A stretch of DNA of 64,000 nt from Spodoptera frugiperda. Its lineage: Eukaryota; Arthropoda; Insecta; Lepidoptera; Noctuidae. Numbering within the stretch: position 1 is the stretch's first letter; each line of letters opens with the position of its first letter. Below the pieces are notes generated by a model. The model was not told the DNA's origin, ran no database searches, and saw nothing but the letters and a program-made list of their open reading frames with translations. Of the stretch, positions 21,237-31,800 are shown one piece after another. The stretch spans positions 4,594,103-4,658,102 of the forward strand of contig NC_064224.1 in the NCBI RefSeq assembly GCF_023101765.2, read 5' to 3'. A program made the position numbers and the translations under genes.

Positions 21237-21540
21237 TACGCATTGCCAAAATGTCAAGTCGGTTTTAAATTTCCTGACGCTCAACAATCCGATTCGCACG
21301 CCGCTGAACGCAGTCCAGAGGATTAGCTGGTACTAAGGTGTCCCCGCCCACAGATAAGAGTAGTATTCCATATGGGGCCGAACCTGCGCCTTATAGGAGC
21401 GCCTGCGCTGGAGTGAAATGCTGCCTCGATCTGTTGAGCACACCTAGCTTTTTCGAGGCTAATTTAGCCTTATCCTCTAGATGGCCACGGAACTGGACGT
21501 CGCTCGAAATGTTGATGCCAAGTATCCCAATTCCAATACC

Positions 21541-21650
21541 GGGGCTCCGGCTCGAAAAGCAGGAGTAGAGACGTGGTGGTTTTTAGTCAGTAGGTAAAAG
21601 TCTAACACTCCCTCTCGCCTCGCCAAAGGCGGGAAAAGTCATATGATGAT
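21541..21650 (-). mobile_element. Family A repeat inserted in the LINE, with TSD
   Basis: The copy runs from GGGGCTCCGGCTCGAAAAGC to GGCGGGAAAAGTCATATGAT and is flanked by TTCCAATACC at 21531-21540 and 21651-21660 (GG follows both). The duplication splits the LINE coding region. A 10-12 bp TSD of this kind suggests target-primed, SINE-like insertion. Confidence 0.75.
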
Positions 21651-22479
21651 TTCCAATACCGGCTGAGGCAGTCAGAGAGGGGTACTTTGAAACTGAGGTA
21701 AGACGACCAACGGCAGTTTCTTAACGGTAAACACGCAGACCTGTGTCTTAGTAGGGTGATCTGAGATTCTCCGCAAAGCAGTCTCGATTTCAGACACAAG
21801 TCTGTTTCGGTTCTCGTTGACGTTTTCCCGAGAAATGTTAGCGCGGCCGGTATAATAGGCATCACCTGTACTGTCATCCGCATAACAATGAATGCCGCTG
21901 ATTTGCAACATATCATTGATATGGATGAGGAACAGGGTAGGTGATAGCACACAGCCTTGAGGGACACCTGCGTTCACAGACAGAGAGTCGGAGCATTCCC
22001 CGTCGACAACGACCTTAATGCTTCTGTCTGCAAAGAAGCAGTAGACCCATTCGCACAATTCTCGGGAAGCCCATAGGAAGCTTCGAAAGAAGCGCTTTAT
22101 GCCAAACCCGGTCGGGTTTCGCCACGTCCAAGCTAACTACCAACGCTTCCCCCTTAGATTCGATACGCCTGTGATCGGTGTGTCAGGTAAACCAGAAGAT
22201 CCCCAGCCGACCGACCTTTACGAAAACCGTAAAAATTGTTGGTACTGAGTAGCTGGTGATCCTCTAGGTACCGCAAGAATTGGTAGTTGATAATGGACTC
22301 CATTATTTTCGAGAAGAGGGAAGTTATGGCTATCTGTAGTTGGACGGATCTGTTCGATCACCTTTTTAGGGATCGGGTCAAGGCCGTCTTCCATGATTTC
22401 AGGACTACGCCTAAAGAGTAAGCTCATTTTAATCGGTCCAAATTTGTGTCGATCTGCTAAAGGTTCCCTCTCGGGGCAG

Positions 22480-22587
22480 GACAAGGTGAACCTGATTTAG
22501 TTCGCAGAGAGCCACTAGATGCAGGTCACTTCCAACCAGCTTATCTGGAATATAGGAGAGGCTTATGTTCAACAGTGAACATCTTGG
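22480..22587 (+). repeat. 108-bp direct repeat, right copy
   Basis: Identical by eye to 19822-19929. The homology stops at TTGG; the sequence then continues differently towards the SHQ1 3' end. Confidence 0.85.
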
Positions 22588-22716
22588 AGCAATGGTTTTT
22601 AGGGATCAATCAATCCGGTCCGGCGGATCCGGTACGATTTTGTTGCCTACAAGGACTACAATCCCTAATAGTAATATTCCACAAATAAAACAATTAAATT
22701 TTATTTCTAATAATTC

Positions 22717-22722
22717 TTTATT
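22717..22722 (-). terminator. Poly(A) signal of SHQ1
   Basis: TTTATT on the + strand is AATAAA on the SHQ1 strand, about 300 bases after the stop. A second candidate is at 22700-22705. Confidence 0.5.
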
Positions 22723-23024
22723 GAATTAAATATTACATTCAGCTGATACAATTATGTAGGTTACAATATTTAATCACATTTATTCTGAAGCTACACATAA
22801 TAGTGAATGATTAAATGCAGAAACACTTATAATAATTAAATTGTCTTTTCTTATGACACTAAGAGTCCTGGCTTGAGAAACTTTTGCATTGAGATTCACT
22901 TCGGTTCACTGTGCACAAACTATTATATTGTCCAGACCACTGATTGCTGAATTACTTGTCCTATGCTATCAGTCTCAATTGTTCACAAGCCTTTACTGCT
23001 TGATTGCTACAAGCCATATCTTTG

Positions 23025-24434
23025 TCAAGAGGGATCATCATCGGAGTCCAGCTCATCTGAAGAATCATCTGAGGAGTCAGACGAGTCGGACGAATCACTT
23101 GAATCCGAATCTTCATCACTATCACTCTCAATGTACACAGGATTTGTTCGATGTAAGCCTTTCAGTAAGGACATGGAAGCCATCTTGACGGCAACTTCAT
23201 TTTCCATGATGCTATCAACCTCCTCTTGTTTCACTAACTCCGCAGCTTCTTCTAACTCCACAATCTCCAGTTCCAAATCATCTTTGGATATTTCAATATT
23301 TGCAATATTATTGCAAAGTTCATCCAACTCCTCGTTCCTACATTTTTGTAGGAATATCAAATAATCTCTTATGTATAACTGGTTCAAAATGTATCTTGCA
23401 TCATTACTTGCATTAAACATTTGGTGTATTTCAATCATACATTTGACAATGAATTTCTTCCCGAGTTTGAAGAGAGATACAAGATCATTCTTTACTTTGA
23501 TGCAAAGGTCATAGTTTCTAAATATTGGGAATATTAAAGCCCGTCTATAGCAGGTAGTGAGGACTTCTCGCATGTCTCTAAATGTACAGAACCAGCTCAG
23601 GGTTGCGGACAATTTATTTATAGTCCATCCTGATTCCACATTGCTCTCATTAAGAGTACTTCGTTTGTCATAGCAATAAGCATATAATATATCAATCAAT
23701 CCATACAGAACTTCTCTATATTCCGTTTTACTAAGCAAATAGTTCTTATTTGGTAGTTCCTTTAACACACCCAATTCATCTTCAGTAAATTCTATCTCTT
23801 TGTTAAAATTTGGTTCATTCCATGAGACTACACCTGTTAGAAATGGTTCCAGAAGTTCTTCATCATAGAAATCAGCTAAATAGTGGTCTGAGGAAAATTT
23901 ATCATTCTCATGTTTGATTCTTTTAGCTGTTCTGTCTTCAATAGACACTGTTTCCGGAACCCTTAATTCAAATATCTGTGGAAACTCAATTCCGATGTTG
24001 CTGAACTCAGTTGTTAATTTATTAGCGAATCCATACGAGTACTTGTTACTGTAGTCAACAACTTCATTGTTTTCATTTTCTAGAGTTATCCCATCCTCTT
24101 CTAGCATTTCCACTAAACTAGGATTCATGTCCGGTATATCCTTAGGAGCCAATAAGCTCGTGATCATATCCAAGTTTTCAAAATGTTCGCCTGGTGTTTC
24201 TTTGTCAAAGGTTAAGTTGAAGTCGCCCGAATCGCAAATGTACGAACCTTTGGAGCTATCATTGTCGACAATCCGGCCAGGGAGACGCAGTCGCAGGAAG
24301 TATGGACTAGAGACGAACAAGAAATGTTCGCCATCCACGTCTATTTCTGTGTCGCCGATGTTTGTGTACGGAGCGTGCACGGTGATGAAGACGTGATTCT
24401 CATCCTGTGTTAACTTGAAGCGTGGGGTCAACAT
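23025..24434 (-). CDS. SHQ1: SHQ1, H/ACA ribonucleoprotein assembly factor
   Basis: Single-exon, 469 residues, ATG at 24434-24432. SHQ1 is a chaperone that holds the pseudouridine synthase dyskerin (Cbf5) before it joins H/ACA snoRNPs and telomerase RNP. The N-terminus, MLTPRFKLTQDENHVFITVH, with FLFVSSPYFLRLRLPGRIVD and TFDKETPGEHFENLDMITSL, is the p23/HSP20-like CS domain (about residues 1-95). The family-specific Shq1 domain occupies roughly 215-400, including YREVLYGLIDILYAYCYDKR and SGWTINKLSATLSWF. The protein ends in a Ser/Asp-rich acidic tail of about 35 residues, normal for the family. The length is close to other animal SHQ1 proteins. Absence of introns is unusual beside intron-rich neighbours but the frame is intact. 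The start is fixed by the conserved MLTP opening. The plus-strand frames inside are shadows. Confidence 0.95.
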   Translation of the reverse strand: MLTPRFKLTQDENHVFITVHAPYTNIGDTEIDVDGEHFLFVSSPYFLRLRLPGRIVDNDSSKGSYICDSGDFNLTFDKETPGEHFENLDMITSLLAPKDIPDMNPSLVEMLEEDGITLENENNEVVDYSNKYSYGFANKLTTEFSNIGIEFPQIFELRVPETVSIEDRTAKRIKHENDKFSSDHYLADFYDEELLEPFLTGVVSWNEPNFNKEIEFTEDELGVLKELPNKNYLLSKTEYREVLYGLIDILYAYCYDKRSTLNESNVESGWTINKLSATLSWFCTFRDMREVLTTCYRRALIFPIFRNYDLCIKVKNDLVSLFKLGKKFIVKCMIEIHQMFNASNDARYILNQLYIRDYLIFLQKCRNEELDELCNNIANIEISKDDLELEIVELEEAAELVKQEEVDSIMENEVAVKMASMSLLKGLHRTNPVYIESDSDEDSDSSDSSDSSDSSDDSSDELDSDDDPS

Positions 24435-25819
24435 TTTGTCTTCACACTAATATTATTATTTCATTACGATAATTATTTAACTAATACGAAGAATACACTT
24501 AATACATTAATTTAATTAAAAATTGTTTACTTCCACAAAAATTACGCACATCGCACAGCGCTCAACACTGCGTGCGATTTTTAACTTTTCGTTTGACACT
24601 GACAGATAGGCAATCAATGTGTCCCAAGGGTTGCCAACCATACTGTTAAAAGAAGTATTCTACTGTTTTTCGCTACATTATACTTTTTACTGTTCAACAA
24701 AAATAAAATATACAAAATATTGTTTTTAGAATCGATATCTCGGAGGAACGCTAAGTTTGAAATGTTTTTTAATAATGACTGCAAAATGGCGGCTAGACAG
24801 AAATAGAGTAGTGAGGCTTATGAAGCTTTTAATAATAACTCGAAATTGTTAAGTAGAACATAATACTGTTAATTATAATACTGTTAATGTCTTTTGAAAA
24901 ATAAAAACTTAAAATATTGTTAATTATACACACTAAATATACTTTAATTCTGGTAAAAAAGTTGGTAACCCCACGTATCCCAGATCAATAGTTTATAGCA
25001 CAGATTATACTTTACTCTATCACAGATTAACACAAATGTTAAGTACTAGGTGCTCTGGGTCCGTCAAAGGTCCGTACTTCCGTAGACAAGTAACAAGTGG
25101 GTATGGAATAGTTGAGAAAATCACACTTCAAAAGTTAGTAATAAAATTAGGCTGTAGGGGTTGCTTGGTGAACGATTGTAGCGCCCTTATTAATTTTCAA
25201 TTTTTCATGATATATTATACAAGCGGTGCATCGGTATTGCAAGGCTTCAAATTTGAATTCATTAAAAGTTAGCTTGGACTTGACGTGGGGAGGATGTTAA
25301 AAATGAATTGATGTTTATTTTCAGCCCGTTGCTATTTTTACCCTCACAGGAAATTGTACTACAAAAAGTATTCTAAATTCGGCTAAGATATCCTGTACCT
25401 CATTGTGTGGGTGGATTGCGTGGGTTAGTTGCGTGGCCAGAAAACACTGTGTCAATTTAAAGTTATTAAAATGAACTGCTAGTAAATTAAATTGAAATTA
25501 CTGCAGTAATCCTGTGTAGTAATCGAAATAATATTGTTCTATTATTTTTTATTCGCTTCATCGTCTGTGCGAGAATCGCGTTTCTATATTGTACAGCAAT
25601 CTGCAATATTGCGATTTGTTGTCATTCTTTAATGACATTGACATATTGACAAAATCAAAAGAAAAATAATACCGACCAATGTAAAGTTATATTGTTGTAA
25701 ATAATCAAAACAAAATGTATAACTAAGTGTTAGTGTCGAAAAATATTGTATTTATTTTTTAGCAGTTTACCGTATTTGAATATAATTTGTGTGGTTATTG
25801 TTTGTGAATTAATTAAGTA
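24435..25819. other. Divergent SHQ1/WFS1 intergenic region with a TIR-like repeat
   Basis: About 1.4 kb separates the two start codons and should hold both promoters; I see no clear TATA box. At 24628-24972, GGGTTGCCAACC and GTTGGTAACCCC form imperfect inverted ends of an AT-rich 345-bp segment, probably a MITE. Nothing else was recognised up to 25819. Confidence 0.45.
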
Positions 25820-28800
25820 ATGCCAGTAGGTCGGAAACGTTGGAACCTACATGGTAAGTCATTATGAATTTTGTGGAAGGTTAAATGGTTTTAGTGTTTA
25901 TTATATTTTATGTATACCTAACTATACATTTTATCATTACTACTTTGTAATAATGGGTAAGTAACGTTTATTATTTATGTGTAACTATACATTTTAACAT
26001 ACCTACTTTGTAATAATGGGTAAGTAACGCTGATAATAAGTATTCTTTCTAGATATTCAATAAAATAGATTACCCATCACCTAATTGGTATAATACATTC
26101 CCAGGCTACATTATTAGACGCACTCTTGTTTTTTGTTCCATTTGTGATAAATTTAGATGAGTTCATTCACTATTTATTTTAACACCTTTTTACCTACCTT
26201 TTACAGTAAAATTTGGGAGATAGTAAAAGTTTTACTACCTCCCAAATTCTGAATATTTTTTCAAGTTTGACTCAGAAATGTGCATCTCTATCTCTAACAT
26301 AGATTACTAAGACAGTTATCATGAACTGTTTACAAAAAATATCTACATTTCGTAAGCTTTATTTATTTATTTAACAATAAGCACACTAACAGCACAGTCA
26401 CCCACATATTCAATTAACATAACCAACAAAGTAATGGAAAAAATATGAAATAAGTATAGAATTTTATTATAACCTTTCGTGAGACATACTAAATTAATTA
26501 TTATGTTATTGACTTACTCACGTAACAGTTTGATGATGAACTCGACTAGTTTCATGCCATTGTCAAACCTTTACGTGAGTAAGCCGATAATATACTCGTA
26601 AATAATTAATGAAATATATAAGTAAATATACTTTTATGTGAAGTAGACTATTTTCTTTGCTCTTTCTTTGACTACCTTATTAATTAAGTAGTTAGAAGCA
26701 TAGTTATGCTAGTTTATTGCTGCTCAGCCATAGCTGAGCAAGCTATTTCGGACCAATTCCTTACTTTTCTATTTTAAGCTTGTAGTTGCTTTAGTAGTTA
26801 TACTTTCTGAGGATTTCCTTGCTTCAGATGGACCACAAGGATCTTTGAGGCGACTAAGGAACCAACTCGCTGAAGATGGCTGTGCTGAGTCACAGGTTGT
26901 CCTTGCTAAACAACTTTTGGAAGAAAAATGTGGTAAGTCACCGCCCATGTTTAACACGTTGGTGGACAGTAACTACCACAGGCTTCTAGATAGCCTTAAG
27001 TGATACAACAGTATGCCTGTCGATGTATCATTTTTTAATTCCATAAAATCAGAACGGCATGTTGTACTGTCACCATAGGTATAGTTACAACTTTTGTACT
27101 GTCACTACATTATTTTACAATTTTGCATTATGTGACACTATGTCTGTGGTCTGTGTGTCTGTGGTACGAAAAAATTATGTGCAAAGCAAACAGACCCCAA
27201 CCTATTTCTTTCAATGTAAATACTTTTTAAATCAAACTAACTATACTTATTAATCTCACATATTGCATTAAATAATATGGGTCCAAACACGTAAAAAAGT
27301 AACTATGCCGATTTGTTTTATGTAACATTTGTTTGGTATAAATTTTGCATGCACATGTTCAACGTAGTTTTATTGGCTTCACAAAAATGGTGGTACAAAA
27401 TTTTAGTTATAACATTGTCAGATAGATGGCACTATTTGGTTTGTTTTATGTCTACACTACTTGTTACTCTATAGGTATAGTATAATATTAAATTAATAAT
27501 GAAATGAGGTTATTTTTAGTAGTAACTACTATGTACATACACTTTGGTAACATCTGTGCATATAATTTTATTATACTTCATCAAATATTGTTCCGTATTA
27601 AATGTATGTAGGTAATTGTGTCAATTGTGCCGCCTGCATAAAAAATGTGGCCCAATATAACTTTTATTTTTAAGCAATTATGTTGCTTGCCTCAACAGCC
27701 TTAAGTTTTGGCCCACCAGAACCAGTCTTTCTTCTTCACCTTTCAAAACAAAAATATTTGAAAAGTTATTAGGTAAAAATTAAAATAATTGTTTCAGAGT
27801 TAGAAGCTGACAAAATATCTAACTTTAAACAAGCTTTGGAATGGTTGATCTGTGCTACTGAGCAAGCGCACCCTGAAGCAAGGAGAATGCTGAGGCGGTA
27901 TGTACCTAATATATTTAGATTGCTTACCATCAGGTGGTCCGTTTGCTTTTGTACCGGCTTATACCATAAAAAAGGTGCATTATCTGGATGAAAAGTAATC
28001 TTTATACTAGAGGGCTTAGTACGACTTTGTTTTACGTTTACCGAGATCAAAATGAGAGCGTCTTTGGCGGTCTGATTGGTTAGTTCATTCGCGCTGGCCA
28101 ATCAGAGCGTTGAATATGCTCGCGATTCGTTTTCGTTCAACGTAAAGCAAACTCATACTAAGGATACAGACTGTAATCTTTATTTATTTCGTTTTTTTAA
28201 TTGTATAATAGACTTAACTTCTTTGGATGGCCATAAATAAATTTAAATAAAAATAATACGGGCATAAATTCTCGAATTGTCATTTGCTAAATTAACCATA
28301 AACAAAAAAAAAAAAAATCAAAAATAGGTCAGGCTTGAATTCAAAGAATTTGATTTTGAGAAGGCGGGAAAACGAATGGAGTTTTTAAACAGATTTCAGC
28401 ATTCTGTTGGCCGTAGTCCCGGTCGAGAGATTGTAATATTTTTTTTGTTATAACAGTACACACAACATATACAACATTTGTTGCAGGTTGTTTTTATTAT
28501 CTCTGTGTTTAGACTGCAAAAAGATATCGCTATTGCTGACAAACATACATACATAAAACTCACAAAGTTTTGCAGATACATATACCTACATAGGGTGGCC
28601 AACACTTTTTTATAGAGTCACATCACTCGTGTAGAACTCGAATGACGTCCCCAGACGGTAATATAGATATTTGTCAATTCAGTTTTCAATATGGCGCCGA
28701 ATCTAAGTCTTATATTTATAGGCACAACCATTCCTTTATAGTGTAAGACCCCAGCCGTAATCATATGTCAGACACAAAGCTCTAAAAAATAATGCGCCTT

Positions 28801-31800
28801 ACAAATTTGTAATAGCAATATATGGTGCCCCTGTACGATTTCTAATAGCAAAACGTTCTGTATTGCTTAACTCAATGCGATTTATAGTATTTTTAATGTG
28901 GTCTAAAAATATAGTACAATCTTTAGTTTAGGAAACAAAAAATACATTAACATTTTTTTTATACATTTTTTATACGTTCTGTCCCGTTCTACATTTCATC
29001 TCGATCTCTTCAGCCATTTTGTCGTGAAGGAGCAACAAACAAACATACAAACTTTCGCTTTATAATATTAGTAGGATTAGAAGGATACAACACAACGTCA
29101 CGCCTTTTTATCCCCGAAGGGGTAAGCAGATGTGCACATTACGGCGTGTAATGCCACTATGCAACGTACACCCAATTTTCACCATTTGTGTTATAAGCCC
29201 CATGTAATAGGTGGCGAGCCTATTGCCATATACTGGGCACTGATTAGAAGGATATAATATTACTTATGCAATCATGCAAGCAACAAAAACCGTGGCAATT
29301 TCAACCGACAGCGAAGTATTTACACATACTTTAATAGAAACTAAACCTCTTTCTCGATTAAAAATAAAAGCTACGCAACGTCTCGCTATAATGGCACGTC
29401 ACAATGACAATTGTAACAAAACTTGTAAATTGTCTCGGCATCTAAACAATTGTTCCATTATACAAATATTCTGAGAAACGCAATACCATCAGAATCCTGA
29501 TAATGATATGAGGTAATACCGCAATAGAGTATTGACGCGATCGTCGCGAACAATCACATACCACACTAACGTAAACATAAACATTTATTAGTCTTAACTG
29601 CATTATGTCTGAGGACGCGACTGGCGACAGCATTTTACGGCTAACAATTTTCTTAAATCATAATATTATATGTAAACGTATATCAATGCATGGAGAGCTC
29701 AAAGATTTCGCGATTTGGAAGGTCAAATGGGATAGAGTTCGTGATGAATTGCGACGATCTATGTAAGATTTTTGTTATACAATATATCGCACGTTGATAA
29801 GAAGGGTGACACTAACTAAAAAAGGTATTTTTTTCAGTGGAAGCATTTAAAGTTTTACCAAACTAATTATGTATATTATATAGTTTAACCAAACACTATC
29901 GATGTAACTATAATTAATATTATACTTACAACGATAGTGTCTTTGAAAAAAAAAAATGTATCTTCGGCCGCTAAGAGATGATACTGCTAACAAAAAAAAA
30001 AAAACATTTTTTTTCGTATAGTGACGGTCTTCTTATCAATGTGTGATATGTTAATGTGCGGCGCTGATCACTTACCATCAGGTAATCCGTCGGCTTGTTT
30101 GCTCCCCATCCCATAAAAAGGAAACTAAAAGTGCAATAATTCTATTTTAGTCAAAAGTAACAGAAATATATTTGTCCTTGTCAGGTGTATCCGGAGTGGT
30201 GTGATAGACGAGGACAGCGCAGCTATAGTTCGTGCCAAGTCCTGCCTGGCAGCCAGTCGCCAGGAGACGGTCGCGAGGAAAGCTGCCAGAGACCTTTTCG
30301 CTAGGTAAGACCTTTATATTTCTTGCAGTAAACTGTTTAACGTCATCATCATCAGCCTATAAATAACCCATTGCTGAGAAAAGGCATCTCGTCTCACGGA
30401 GAAGAATTGTGTATTAATCACCTCGGTCGTTCAAGGCAGGTTGACCATCTCAAATCTTTTTATAAGTTATAGAATGTTATGATATGAAAAGATTTTGAGC
30501 CCTGTTGTGATTTGAAACTCGCCGCGGCGCGCAGCGACCGCAGATTGTAGCGCCAGCCTGTCAGTCATTCTGCCCCGCATGAAGCTACTGGAATAACTGA
30601 GGCACGGTTCTGTGCATTGTGCAGCCGCGGCATGCAGCCGCAGTTGGAATAGCCACCGCAGGCAGCATTGCGGTAACCGCAGCCGGTAGCAGTCGCGTGC
30701 GGTTGCAGTCTGCGGCCCGTCTTGGAATTGTACCTTTATAGTGGTGTTTGTGTTTCTTATAAGTATCCCTCTGAAGCCGACCCTTTGAGTTCTGTTCAGA
30801 CATTATACCTATACATAAGTACCGTTTTCTGTTCGCCAGCCTATCCAACGGCGAGCAGTATATAACTACGGCCCAATTGGAGCGCCGTATCCGCGAGATA
30901 TGTAACACCACGCTCAGGAAGGAACCAGAAGACAGTGACTCGCCCGATGATGATTCACCAGGTACTTTAATTTTATTAACACACTAGCTACTTCTGCGCG
31001 GTTTCACCCGCTCTACTTGGCTCCTATTGGTCATAGCGTGATGTTTTATATTCAATGGCCTTCCTCGATAAATGCACTACCCAACACAAAAATAATTATT
31101 CAAATCGGACCATATCATAATCGGTTCATCATAGATTGAACGCCGTGGTGGTCACCGGTGACCGACGTTAGCGGAGGATTTGTCTTCAACAGTTTTCTAT
31201 TGGCAGTCAAAGACTTAACTGCCAGACAAGAGGCCCTGGGTTCGATTCCCGGGTCGAGCAAAGTATTACTGCGTTTTTTTCGGTTATTCGAAAAGTTCTC
31301 AGTAGTAGCACGGAGTCTGGGATTGTGCGCATGGTAATAGGCTGACTCCCTATTACATGAGACTTATAACATTAATGGTGAAAAGTGAGTGTACATTGTA
31401 CAATGGCAATACGTGTCGTAATGTGCACCTCTGCCTACCCCTTCGGGGATAAAAAGGCGTGACGTTGTGTTGTGTTTTATTTGTTTAAGTCTATGGGCTT
31501 GATATTGTAATACCTCCGACATTTGCACTAGCCGACATTTAGGTGACGCTTAGAAAACTGTATTCTAAGGCATTGCTTGCAATCTCATTCCTTAATTTTA
31601 ATTACGTGTTTCTTGGTGAAAACTGTTAGAAAGTGAATTTATAAAAGAAATGTTGTTTTTCGTTAGATGAAAAAAAAATTGAAATATGAAATTAATTCGT
31701 TTTTGACGTTTTCTATTTTAATATATTTTTTTAGCATAATGCCTGTTATTTTGTGCGCCTCAAATGGCAAAACTTGTAGCTCTTTAATTTGTTCACAACA

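Larger units (their letters stand above)
20020..22479 (-). mobile_element. Broken Jockey-like non-LTR retrotransposon (RT domain)
   Basis: Read on the minus strand from about 22479: SPEIMEDGLDPIPKKVIEQI, then after frame changes a reverse transcriptase core (about 22058-21672) with SVNAGVPQGCVLSPTLFL and the catalytic CYADD box. Further frames follow with FRGHLEDKAKLASKKLGVLN and VRPHMEYYSYLWAG (about 21520-21340), the usual end of the RT region in Jockey-type LINEs. A last fragment at about 20115-20040 (FYRLYHGECSDS) fits the LINE C-terminus and lies beyond the inserted pogo-like element. Frameshifts and stops throughout make it dead. No ORF1 or endonuclease domain is visible; it is 5'-truncated. 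It lies just downstream of SHQ1 on the same strand. Confidence 0.8.

Noticed and set aside
19822..22587. LTR retrotransposon (108-bp repeats as LTRs)
   Set aside because: The internal RT is of the non-LTR type on the minus strand. There is no primer-binding site, polypurine tract, gag or integrase, and the repeats do not show TG...CA ends.
22963..23364. Plus-strand Ser-rich frame of 133 codons
   Set aside because: It is the antisense shadow of the SHQ1 coding sequence and its acidic Ser/Asp tail.
30585..30911. 108-codon minus-strand frame in WFS1 intron 4 and exon 5
   Set aside because: It overlaps a GC-rich repeat and the antisense of a WFS1 exon; no domain.
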